7,070 nucleotides of DNA from Anaerolineales bacterium (GCA_024763295.1 JANTFU010000115.1:1-7070); one strand, 5' to 3'. Counted from the first letter of the stretch, positions 1 through 6,298 are shown. Numbers and translations: made by a program. The notes: generated by a model from the letters alone, not told the origin.

Positions 1-16
1 TGGGCTATGTTTTTTT

Positions 17-113
17 AGTCCCTACGGGACTTTCATGCCATGAGGAAGGGCTTCCAGCCCGCACCGAGTCGGTTGGAGATAATCTCACTTGACCACCTTT
101 TTCTTTAGGTGGT
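17..113. repeat. Cluster of five consecutive inverted repeats
   Basis: Five dyads follow each other within 97 bases. They are AGTCCC-tac-GGGACT (17-31), GGGCT-tcc-AGCCC (48-60), ACCGA-g-TCGGT (63-73), GAGAT-a-ATCTC (76-86) and ACCACCT-8 nt-AGGTGGT (92-113). All arms are perfectly complementary. The first, second and fifth can form RNA hairpins. The third and fourth have one-base centres and look more like protein-binding DNA dyads, or fold with short stems. All three plus-strand frames and all three minus-strand frames are closed near position 1, so this is not the tail of a gene. It could be a REP-like element, a small structured RNA or a regulatory region. No known family was recognised. 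Confidence 0.5.
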
Positions 114-120
114 AAATTTT

Positions 121-210
121 ATGACTGATTTAATCTATTCTAACCTCTTGGCTCTAGCCGCCGTCCTCGGCGGCGCTTTATGGAAGAAATCTGCGCCGAG
201 GGCAGCGTAG
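121..210 (+). CDS. Possible 29-residue hydrophobic small peptide
   Basis: An ATG at 121 opens a 30-codon frame ending in TAG at 208-210. The product starts MTDLIYSNLLALAAVLGG and ends in a basic tail (ALWKKSAPRAA). Residues about 4-21 are hydrophobic enough for one membrane-spanning helix followed by positive charges, as in small membrane peptides. AGGTGG (107-112) lies eight bases before the ATG, a good Shine-Dalgarno match, but it is also the 3' arm of the 92-113 hairpin and could be hidden by pairing with ACCACCT. The codons include a strong GC hairpin (157-163 with 168-174), which may be the real reason for the conservation if there is any. An open frame this short can arise by chance and no family is recognised. 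Confidence 0.25.
   Translation: MTDLIYSNLLALAAVLGGALWKKSAPRAA
157..201 (+). other. GC-rich hairpin with an alternative pairing
   Basis: GCCGCCG (157-163) and CGGCGGC (168-174) form a perfect 7-bp stem with a four-base loop. CCTCGGCG (165-172) is also perfectly complementary to CGCCGAGG (194-201). The two pairings share bases 168-172, so they exclude each other. Both lie inside the possible small peptide frame. No U-run follows either stem, so neither is a classical intrinsic terminator. Confidence 0.35.
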
Positions 211-269
211 GAATCTATTGCCGCGCTGCATTAGCATAATAAAGATTTGATAAATTTTTCACAATCGGC

Positions 270-298
270 TTGACGCATCCCGATGCGGGTGATATAGT
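270..298 (+). promoter_or_regulatory. Sigma-70-type promoter with an embedded palindrome
   Basis: TTGACG (270-275) and TATAGT (293-298) are each one base from consensus and are separated by exactly 17 bases. Transcription would start near 305. A perfect dyad, CGCATC-cc-GATGCG (274-287), overlaps the end of the -35 box and most of the spacer, the usual place for a repressor operator. This is the best promoter found upstream of the aminotransferase gene and probably drives it. It may also drive the genes beyond, since no comparable promoter was seen later. Confidence 0.55.
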
Positions 299-304
299 TC
301 CGCC

Positions 305-425
305 CGATATGCAAAACGTCAACCTGCTCACCACCACAAATATGCGTAATACCGATACCCGCACTCCGTCACGGGACGTTGACGCGCATCTTTAGGCAGG
401 CAGAAAAAAACTTGTCCAATAACGC
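305..425 (+). promoter_or_regulatory. Structured 5' leader, possible attenuator
   Basis: The predicted transcript runs about 120 bases before meeting the terminator at 426-456. CGTCAAC (317-323) is perfectly complementary to GTTGACG (378-384), which would close a domain. Inside it CCCG (358-361) can pair with CGGG (372-375). The octamer GCAAAACG occurs at 311-318 and again at 424-431, where it forms part of the terminator's 5' arm, so the two copies could compete for the terminator's 3' arm. A closing stem, an inner stem and a terminator just before the gene resemble riboswitch or attenuator architecture. I found no T-box sequence and could not match lysine, SAM, glycine, preQ1 or fluoride riboswitch cores. 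Confidence 0.35.
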
Positions 426-456
426 AAAACGCCCCGCAAAAACGGGGCGTTTTTTT
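426..456 (+). terminator. Strong intrinsic terminator before the aminotransferase
   Basis: AAAACGCCCCG (426-436) and CGGGGCGTTTT (443-453) form an 11-bp perfect stem with a six-base CAAAAA loop. The run of seven T residues (450-456) follows the GC stem directly. This is a textbook rho-independent terminator on the plus strand, and the A-run before the stem may let it work on the minus strand too. It ends 24 bases before the ATG at 481, leaving little room for another promoter, so either it is conditional or the gene depends on readthrough. Confidence 0.85.
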
Positions 457-470
457 GTGCAAAAAACAAA

Positions 471-475
471 AGGAG
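471..475 (+). promoter_or_regulatory. Ribosome-binding site fixing the 481 start
   Basis: AGGAG lies five bases before the ATG at 481. The frame can be extended upstream to a TTG at 379, but that extension would translate straight through the terminator hairpin. The site therefore decides the start. Confidence 0.85.
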
Positions 476-480
476 AAACC

Positions 481-1782
481 ATGTCTGTATCACCCGACCA
501 ACCCGTCTACGTCGTTCCCGATGAAAACCTCGTCCCCGCCAGCGACCATCTTTCCAAGATGAAAGAAATCCCCGCTTCGCGCATGTTCCTCATCAAAAAA
601 TCGCTTAAAACTTATCAGGAAAAGAACCCCGGCAGCCCCGTTTTCGACGCTTCGCAAGGCGACGGCGGCGCCAGCCTGCCCGGCACCCCGCCCGAAATTT
701 TGGAACGCGCTGCACAGCTACAGAAGGATCACGGCACGGGATACGACTCCCCCTTTGGGACAACCAAATTCCGTGAAGTTGTGGCGGAAAAATACTGGGG
801 CTTCGAACCCGACCTGGGGCTTGCTCCCGCTAACGTGATCGCCACCGTCGGCGGACGCGATGGTCTCGTTAAAGCCTACGAAGCAATGCTCTCTCTCGGA
901 TATGGACGCCAAGGTGACGCCCTGCTCGTCTCTCGCGTCCCGTGGATCTCGTACAACTGGGGTCCCTACGGCATCGGCGCAAACGTGATGCTTGCCCCCG
1001 GTCACGAAGAAGAGGGCTGGACTTACAGCGAAGAAGGCATCCAAGCCAGCGTGGATTTCGCCGCAAAATCCGGGCGCAAAATCGCAGGGATGGTGGTGAC
1101 CAACCCCGACAACCCGACCGGTAAAACCATCTCGTTAGAAAAGCAGGTCTCCCTCGGCAAAGCCGCCCTCGAAGCCGGTGTCGCCTTCGTGCTTTACGAT
1201 TGGATTTATCACCAAGTCACCGACGAAGAGCCGATGGACATCAATGCCTTTGTGCGCGAGTTCACGCCCGAAGAACGCGAACGCCTGATTTTCCTCGACG
1301 GGCTTACGAAAAGCCTTGGCGCCTCGAACGTGCGCAGCGCGCATCTGGTTGTGCCTGAAAAAGTTGCCAAATTCATCACGGCGCGAGCCTCGCACAATAT
1401 CATCCCGCCTTTTTATGGTACGGCTGTCGCGATAGCGGCTTATGAGATGGGCTACAAGGAAGCCAGCCGTTCCATCGTCGAGCCGACCAATGCCAGCCGC
1501 GTAGTCTTGCAAAAATTCTTAAGTGAAAAAGGTTTCAAATATATTCTCGGCAAAGGCTATTATGCCTTTATCCACGTTGGGGAATGGCTCAAAGCCAAAG
1601 GCTGGGAAGATAGCGAAGCGCTCGGACAATATCTGGCAGAAGAGCATGGCGTGGCGATTGTGCCGGGGGTTTTCTTCTCAAAATTTGGCGGAGAGTGGGT
1701 CCGCTTCTCGTATGCTACGCCGCCCGAACGCACGTTGGGCGCGGCAGAGCGTTTGTTAGCAGGGTTAGAGGCACTCAAATAA
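481..1782 (+). CDS. PLP-dependent class I/II (fold type I) aminotransferase
   Basis: This 433-residue protein has the full fold-type I aminotransferase signature. TNPDNPTG (207-214) includes the Asn that contacts the PLP ring hydroxyl (N211). DWIY (240-243) supplies the Asp that pairs with the pyridine nitrogen (D240) and the Tyr (Y243). LTKSLG (275-280) carries the probable Schiff-base lysine, K277. WVRFSYA near 406-412 holds the Arg (R408) that normally binds the substrate carboxylate. YDSPFGTTKFREVVAEKY is the usual N-terminal small-domain motif. The length is slightly above the common 390-410 residues, with an N-terminal extension of roughly 30 residues. The enzyme should be cytosolic and move an amino group between an amino acid and a 2-oxo acid. 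Aspartate, aromatic or branched substrates cannot be told apart here, and it lacks obvious LL-diaminopimelate aminotransferase hallmarks. It is the first gene of the group, lies behind a promoter-leader-terminator arrangement, and is followed after 82 bases by the ligase-hydrolase gene. Confidence 0.93.
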   Translation: MSVSPDQPVYVVPDENLVPASDHLSKMKEIPASRMFLIKKSLKTYQEKNPGSPVFDASQGDGGASLPGTPPEILERAAQLQKDHGTGYDSPFGTTKFREVVAEKYWGFEPDLGLAPANVIATVGGRDGLVKAYEAMLSLGYGRQGDALLVSRVPWISYNWGPYGIGANVMLAPGHEEEGWTYSEEGIQASVDFAAKSGRKIAGMVVTNPDNPTGKTISLEKQVSLGKAALEAGVAFVLYDWIYHQVTDEEPMDINAFVREFTPEERERLIFLDGLTKSLGASNVRSAHLVVPEKVAKFITARASHNIIPPFYGTAVAIAAYEMGYKEASRSIVEPTNASRVVLQKFLSEKGFKYILGKGYYAFIHVGEWLKAKGWEDSEALGQYLAEEHGVAIVPGVFFSKFGGEWVRFSYATPPERTLGAAERLLAGLEALK

Positions 1783-1790
1783 ATTCGGGC

Positions 1791-1823
1791 AGACCTGACA
1801 GGTTTTGAAAACCTGTCAGGTCT
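1791..1823. repeat. Perfect 16-bp palindrome between genes 1 and 2
   Basis: AGACCTGACAGGTTTT (1791-1806), a single G (1807) and AAAACCTGTCAGGTCT (1808-1823) form a 33-base inverted repeat without mismatch, starting eight bases after a stop codon. In RNA it would be a very stable hairpin with the A/T centre partly open. Only TTTG follows, so it is a poor intrinsic terminator. It could act in RNA processing, as a 3' stabiliser, as a protein-binding site, or as a dispersed REP-like unit. From memory such ACCTGTCAGGT palindromes recur between genes in Chloroflexota genomes, which I cannot confirm here. Confidence 0.85.
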
Positions 1824-1851
1824 TTGTCCATAACGATACCAAATCAAAAAC

Positions 1852-1856
1852 AGGAG
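1852..1856 (+). promoter_or_regulatory. Ribosome-binding site fixing the 1865 start
   Basis: AGGAG stands eight bases before the ATG at 1865. The frame is open upstream to 1805, but a start there would lie inside the 1791-1823 palindrome and has no ribosome-binding site. The ATG at 1865 is therefore preferred. Confidence 0.8.
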
Positions 1857-1864
1857 CGTCCCGC

Positions 1865-4684
1865 ATGTCTTATGATCTCAATCAATTTGTTAAAAAATAT
1901 CAACTCTCCATCGAAACCGCGCGTAAGGAATTCCCCAAAGATGGTATCTGCGGCATGGAAATTGAGCTTTTCCTGCTCGATTCCGATCTGCGCCCACTGC
2001 TAACGGTGGGCACCGGTCCGAGCAAGGAATCTTTTGTCGATTATCTGCGTGAAAATTATATTCCTGAGAGCGTTTTCCCGCTGACCGACCTGGAAGCCTT
2101 TCAGTGGATGTTGGAATGGGGCACAAATCCCTACTATTCGCCGCGCGGGGCGATCTACGAAGGGCGGATTTTGCAGGGCGTGGCGCTGAATGCGCTCCAT
2201 AAGGCGGGGCAAGCCTTTAATGAAAGGTTGCATCTCTGGCAGGGTGTGTTGCCCTATAAAACGAGCGTAAATTATGATTCTATTCCCGGCGGCTGGCATT
2301 TGGCAAAACGCCGCTATATCGAAAAATGTGTGGATATGTACGGCGATACGCTGGGAACGGCAGGGAATCATACGAACTTATCGCTGCCCGAACCGCTCCT
2401 GGCATGGGATTTTATGCACCTTTCGGCTGGGGAACGCGCTGGAAAGTTGCTCGACAACTATAAGAACGACGTCTACATCACGTTGACGCGCGTCCTGCGA
2501 GCCTTTGCCCCGCTTTTTGTGGCGACATCCGCTGCCTCCCCCTTCAAAGCCGCTGTGCGAAATAGCAAAGCGGTCGTTTTGATGACCGAAGAAAATTCTC
2601 TGCGCCATCAAACCTTCCCCAAGCCTGCTATTCTTGATATTCCGGATATTTATCGCTCGCATCAAGATTATATTCAAAATTCTTATGACCTTGTGCGACG
2701 CGGCGTGCGTTTTGGCAATAATAATTGGATTCCCGTGCGAGCGCGTTCGCTGGAAGAACGCGTCGAAAGCCTGATTGATGTCACCAGCGCCCAACTGGAG
2801 CAGCTTTACTCCAGCGGCTTATATGCAGCGGGCGAAGCGAACTCGCTTGATGAAATGGCGCAACAAATCGAAATCCAGAATATGCTGGCGCGAATAGATT
2901 TGCCAATGACGCGTGTAGAAGTCCGTACGGACGACGGTGGTAATCCTTTGAGTTTAGCTTTAGCCAATATGACGTTAAAGACCTTATTGATTACACGCAT
3001 ATACGCCGATTCTGAATTTGGGCGCGCATTCCGTTATGACAGTGAAGATATTCGCCTAGCACGTCAAAACGAGATTCTGGCAGCCAAAGATGGCTTGCAC
3101 GCCAAAATTGCAAATCCCTTCACCGGCAAACCCATAAAAATGCGCGATTTTCTACGCTGGACGCTCGAAGAAGTGCGCCCGCTGGCAGAAGCGCTGGGAT
3201 ACTGGGAAGACCTGCACCCGCTCACAGAAATGGTCGCTGGCGCGCCAAATACCGCCGACCGCCTGCGCGAAGCCGTGCGCGCCGAAATCGGCGACCGTGA
3301 AGAAGTTCCGCAAGACCTTCTCTTGTCTATCATCGAGGCCCACGAGAAAGAGATCGCCGATGAGATTGAGAGCATTGCCTCCAGCGTGGCGCTCTGGGAT
3401 GAAGAAAAAGAAAAACTCGGTGATGTGCTCTACAAATTACGCAGTCATGCCCACAAAGATAGACAAGCCCCGATCCGATTCCAACCCAAACAGGAGAATT
3501 TAATTAACGTGAACTATACCGATACCACCAGTGAAATTGTTGACCTTGCCAAGCGCTTAATTCGCATTCCATCTGTCACAGCCTCTCCAAACGAACGCCT
3601 TGATGAAGTGCATCGCGCCGCCGTCTTTATCTACGACTATTTGCAAAGCCACGGGCTTTCTGTACGGTTCTTCGATCAGGAGAAATATCCATCCATGCTG
3701 GTTGGCTTCCCTGGGCAGGAACTCGCCCCCGTGATGTTGAGCGGTCACTTCGATGTGGTCGAACCGGAGCCGGATGACGAGCAATTCAAACCCTTTGTCA
3801 AAGATGACTACCTCTGGGGACGCGGCGCAGGCGATATGAAAACCGTCGTCGCCACCTATATGGTCTGGATGAAAGACACCCTCAAGCAGGGACCTCCCTA
3901 CCCTCCTGTCAACCTGATGCTGATTGGCAACGAAGAGAACGGCGAAGGCGAGCCGATGGGAACACCCCATATACTGAAAATTTTGGTAGACGAGAGTGAC
4001 TACACGCCAAAAATCTTTATAGCCGGTGAACGCACGGAAGAAAAAGGCAATGCGCTCTGGGGCGAAATCTGCACCGAGAATCGCGGCGCAATGCGCTTCG
4101 ACATCGTCGCCACCGGGCAGCGCGGTCACTCCGGCATCGCGGGCGCACACGCCGATCTCTCCGATCAGCTCATCGGCGCACGCGCAAAACTGCGCGAATT
4201 GGCAGAAAAATACCTCACGCTCGAAAGCAGCGACGGCTGGAAATCCCAAATCCGCTTCCCCTTCATTCAGGTCGGCACCCCCGATGTCTACAATATCACC
4301 GCCGATTACGGCGTGCTTGGCGTTGAGATTCGCAGCATTCCGCAAGACAATTTGGATGCGCTGGTGGATGACGCCAAAGCCTATTGCGAGGAAAAAGGCT
4401 TGGAAATCCGCGTTGGTGCGATGGAGGGCGGCATCGCCTGTGACCCTGAGAATCCTTATTTGAAAAAGTTGGTTGCCGCTGTTGAGCTTGCTTCGGGCGA
4501 AAAAGCGCGGCTTGGACGCAAGCTACCCGGCACCTCGGCGCGTTTCGCCCCCGATGGTCAAGGCGTGGTCTGGGGTCAGAGCGGCATCGGTCCGCATTCA
4601 TCACAGGAACGGCACTATATTCCCAGCATTAAGCCGTATTATGACGCCTTGAATGCGTATGGAAAACTTTTATTGGAAGATTAA
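1865..4684 (+). CDS. Fusion: GCS2-like carboxylate-amine ligase plus M20 zinc hydrolase
   Basis: The 939-residue protein joins two enzymes. Residues 1 to about 425 resemble the glutamate-cysteine ligase (GCS2) group of the glutamine-synthetase superfamily: CGMEIEL at 29-35 with probable metal ligands E32 and E34, NHTNLSL from 168 with H169, and VEVRTDDGG at 351-359 with E352 and R354. Such enzymes use ATP to join a carboxylate, usually the gamma-carboxyl of glutamate, to an amine. Residues about 426-548 are a charged helical stretch and linker. Residues about 555-939 are an M20 (ArgE/DapE/CPG2-type) amidohydrolase with all key residues visible: H628 and D630 in GHFDVV, D657 in GRGAGDMK, E690 and E691 in GNEENGEG, E722 in AGERTEE, H755 in GQRGHSG and H911 in PHSSQE. 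It has no signal peptide, so it should act in the cytosol. Both halves look active. The substrate is unknown: glutathione-like synthesis, glutamyl protection and release, or dipeptide salvage are all possible. The junction contains an internal start signal. Confidence 0.85.
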   Translation: MSYDLNQFVKKYQLSIETARKEFPKDGICGMEIELFLLDSDLRPLLTVGTGPSKESFVDYLRENYIPESVFPLTDLEAFQWMLEWGTNPYYSPRGAIYEGRILQGVALNALHKAGQAFNERLHLWQGVLPYKTSVNYDSIPGGWHLAKRRYIEKCVDMYGDTLGTAGNHTNLSLPEPLLAWDFMHLSAGERAGKLLDNYKNDVYITLTRVLRAFAPLFVATSAASPFKAAVRNSKAVVLMTEENSLRHQTFPKPAILDIPDIYRSHQDYIQNSYDLVRRGVRFGNNNWIPVRARSLEERVESLIDVTSAQLEQLYSSGLYAAGEANSLDEMAQQIEIQNMLARIDLPMTRVEVRTDDGGNPLSLALANMTLKTLLITRIYADSEFGRAFRYDSEDIRLARQNEILAAKDGLHAKIANPFTGKPIKMRDFLRWTLEEVRPLAEALGYWEDLHPLTEMVAGAPNTADRLREAVRAEIGDREEVPQDLLLSIIEAHEKEIADEIESIASSVALWDEEKEKLGDVLYKLRSHAHKDRQAPIRFQPKQENLINVNYTDTTSEIVDLAKRLIRIPSVTASPNERLDEVHRAAVFIYDYLQSHGLSVRFFDQEKYPSMLVGFPGQELAPVMLSGHFDVVEPEPDDEQFKPFVKDDYLWGRGAGDMKTVVATYMVWMKDTLKQGPPYPPVNLMLIGNEENGEGEPMGTPHILKILVDESDYTPKIFIAGERTEEKGNALWGEICTENRGAMRFDIVATGQRGHSGIAGAHADLSDQLIGARAKLRELAEKYLTLESSDGWKSQIRFPFIQVGTPDVYNITADYGVLGVEIRSIPQDNLDALVDDAKAYCEEKGLEIRVGAMEGGIACDPENPYLKKLVAAVELASGEKARLGRKLPGTSARFAPDGQGVVWGQSGIGPHSSQERHYIPSIKPYYDALNAYGKLLLED
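3492..3511 (+). promoter_or_regulatory. Internal ribosome-binding site and in-frame GTG at the domain junction
   Basis: AGGAG (3492-3496) is followed after 12 bases by GTG (3509-3511), which is codon 549 of the fusion and in frame with the hydrolase. The nonamer AAACAGGAG (3488-3496) is identical to the one before the ATG at 1865 (1848-1856). Starting here would give a 391-residue protein, the normal size of a stand-alone M20 enzyme, beginning just before its conserved N-terminal region (EIVDLAKRLIRIPS). Both other frames have stops at this spot: TAA at 3501-3503 and TGA at 3510-3512 in one, TAA at 3505-3507 in the other. The stretch therefore looks like former intergenic DNA. The 12-base spacing is longer than ideal. 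Confidence 0.5.
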
Positions 4685-4694
4685 TCACAGCGCT

Positions 4695-4809
4695 GGTTGA
4701 GTAGACTGACAGCACTACCGTCAGTCGTATCGAAACCGAGCGACTGCAAAAATCCGCTCTGGTTTCGATACGCGCAAGCCCGATAAAGCTGTACTTTCGC
4801 TACTCAACC
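4695..4809. repeat. Structured intergenic element, copy 1
   Basis: The element is bounded by GGTTGAGTAG (4695-4704) and its perfect complement CTACTCAACC (4800-4809). Inside, GTATCGAAACC (4727-4737) is perfectly complementary to GGTTTCGATAC (4761-4771), and GAGCG (4738-4742) pairs with CGCTC (4755-4759). ACTGAC (4705-4710) and GTCAGT (4720-4725) form a further hairpin. The whole can fold into a branched, cloverleaf-like structure. It begins 10 bases after the fusion gene's stop and ends 22 bases before the aspartate kinase ATG, so it fills most of this spacer. A second copy lies at 6308-6424. No transposase is near. A non-autonomous mobile or REP/ERIC-like repeat is the best description. Confidence 0.85.
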
Positions 4810-4831
4810 GCCGCCAGAATTGTGGCGCACT

Positions 4832-6298
4832 ATGACAAAAGAAAAACCATCCACCCTCGTGATGAAATTCGGCGGCACCTCCGTCGGCACAGCCGAAGCG
4901 ATGGCGCAAGCGGTTGCCAATATCCGCGCCAGTCAGGCAGATTGGGAAAATGTCGTTGTGGTCACGTCCGCACTTTCGGGCGTGACCAACCTGCTCGTCG
5001 AGAGTACGACGCGGGCGGTGCGCGGCGATGAAGTTTTCATCTCCCAAACCGAAAGCGAACTGGTCAAAAAGCATTTCGAGATTGCCGAAAAGCTAATCAA
5101 AAGCCCCGCCCAGCAAGCGCAAGTCAAGCAAGAGATCAAACATCTCAGCGCGGATTTCGCCAATCTTTGCCGCGCCATCCGCGTTTTGGGCGAAGCGACA
5201 CCCCGCGCCATGGACGCGGTCGTCTCGCTCGGCGAGCGGCTCTCGGTGCGCCTGCTTGCCGCTGCCTTACAAGCCGCAGGAGCACCATCTCAGTTCATCG
5301 AGACAACGCATTTAATTGTCACAGACGATGATTTCCAAAGCGCACACCCGGACTTGGAGAAAACCAAAGCAAACATCAAAACGATCATTAAGCCGCTTCT
5401 AGCCCAAGGGCAAATCCCCGTTCTGACAGGCTTCATCGGCGCGACCGAAGATGGGATCACCACTACGCTGGGACGCGGCGGCAGCGACTATTCCGCCGCG
5501 ATTATCGGCGCGACCCTGCCCGCTGACGAGGTCTGGATTTGGACGGACGTAACCGGCGTGATGACCGCCGATCCGCGCATTGTGCCGACCGCGCGCACCA
5601 TCCCCGAAGTTAGCTACCGCGAAATGGCAGAACTCTCTTATTTTGGGGCAAAAGTCCTGCATCCCAAAGCCGTGCGCCCCGTCGTCGAGTTGGGCATCCC
5701 CGTCCGCATTTGCAACACCTTTGCGCCGGAAGAAAAAGGCACCTACGTTCTCGCTGACAAGGACGGGAGAACAGCGAAAGAGGGCAACGAGAAAACCGAA
5801 GACCCGCAAAACGCTTCTAACCAAATCGTCAAAGCGGTTACAGCCATTAAGCATCAGTCGGTTATCACCGTCGAGGGGCGCGGCATGTTGGGGGTGCCGG
5901 GCGTTGCGGCGCGGACATTCGGCGCAGTCGCCGCGACGGGGACAAGCGTCCCACTGATCACACAGGCATCGTCCGAGCAAAGCATCTCCTTCTCCGTGCC
6001 GCACGAAGCCGTTGAAACGGTACTGGAATCGTTACACCACGCCTTTACCGAAGAACTCGAACAACGCGACATCGACCGCATCTGGGCAAGCGACGAAGTT
6101 GCGATCATTACCGCCGTTGGCAACGGTCTCCAACAAACCCCCGGTGTGGCAGGGAAAATTTTCAGCGCGCTCGGCGCGGCAAATTTGAACGTTTACGCCA
6201 TTGCACAAGGCTCATCGGCAGTGGCAATCAGCCTGATCGTTGCCAGCGAAGGTGCCCAAAAAGCGGTACAAACGCTGCATCACTTTATTGCGAGTTAA
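4832..6298 (+). CDS. lysC: Aspartate kinase, monofunctional, with two ACT regulatory domains
   Basis: This 488-residue enzyme phosphorylates aspartate to beta-aspartyl phosphate with ATP, the committed step to lysine, threonine and methionine. The amino-acid-kinase domain spans about 1-308: MKFGGTSVG at 11-19, LGERLS in the substrate region, LGRGGSDYSA from 213 and WTDVTGVMTADPR at 237-249, followed by YFGAKVLHPKAV. Two ACT domains follow at about 335-405 (VEGRGMLGVPGV, ITQASSEQSISF) and 423-488 (VGNGLQQTPGV, AIAQGSSAVAISL). The regulatory half closely resembles that of the ThrA-type kinase of enterobacteria, but no homoserine dehydrogenase follows. Feedback inhibition by threonine or lysine is expected from the family, though the effector cannot be read off. 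A charged insert lies near 309-330 between the domains. The ATG at 4832 has no clear Shine-Dalgarno sequence. A TTG at 4820 would add four residues and is not better supported. The symbol lysC follows general usage; thrA-like is an alternative. Confidence 0.95.
   Translation: MTKEKPSTLVMKFGGTSVGTAEAMAQAVANIRASQADWENVVVVTSALSGVTNLLVESTTRAVRGDEVFISQTESELVKKHFEIAEKLIKSPAQQAQVKQEIKHLSADFANLCRAIRVLGEATPRAMDAVVSLGERLSVRLLAAALQAAGAPSQFIETTHLIVTDDDFQSAHPDLEKTKANIKTIIKPLLAQGQIPVLTGFIGATEDGITTTLGRGGSDYSAAIIGATLPADEVWIWTDVTGVMTADPRIVPTARTIPEVSYREMAELSYFGAKVLHPKAVRPVVELGIPVRICNTFAPEEKGTYVLADKDGRTAKEGNEKTEDPQNASNQIVKAVTAIKHQSVITVEGRGMLGVPGVAARTFGAVAATGTSVPLITQASSEQSISFSVPHEAVETVLESLHHAFTEELEQRDIDRIWASDEVAIITAVGNGLQQTPGVAGKIFSALGAANLNVYAIAQGSSAVAISLIVASEGAQKAVQTLHHFIAS

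Noticed and set aside
61..75. CACCGAGTCGGT resembles the final hairpin of Cas9 tracrRNA/sgRNA
   Set aside because: Only a short palindrome matches. There is no repeat array, anti-repeat or cas gene in the window.
305..425. Known riboswitch (lysine, SAM, glycine, T-box, preQ1, fluoride) before the aminotransferase
   Set aside because: By eye none of the conserved cores is present. Only the general layout is suggestive, so no class was assigned.
379..480. N-terminal extension of the aminotransferase from a TTG at 379
   Set aside because: It would translate through a perfect terminator hairpin, and a good AGGAG sits five bases before the ATG at 481.
481..1782. LL-diaminopimelate aminotransferase (DapL), suggested by the nearby lysine-pathway genes
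   Set aside because: The protein has general fold-type I motifs but not the sequence pattern I associate with DapL, so only the superfamily is claimed.
1791..1830. Intrinsic terminator after the aminotransferase
   Set aside because: The stem is strong, but only three T residues follow before G and C, so termination is not well supported.
3557..4345. Long minus-strand open frame of 262 codons
   Set aside because: It lies wholly opposite the hydrolase domain, whose motifs are intact, and its translation shows no recognisable family. It is a shadow of the real gene, as are the other minus-strand frames.
4695..4809. Cloverleaf-like fold with TCGAAACC suggested a tRNA-like gene
   Set aside because: There is no acceptor stem of tRNA length, no anticodon arm and no correct arm spacing, and the second copy differs in its inner loops. 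A repeat element fits better.
4820..4831. TTG at 4820 as the aspartate kinase start
   Set aside because: It adds only four residues (MWRT) with no ribosome-binding site. The ATG at 4832 gives a normal family N-terminus.
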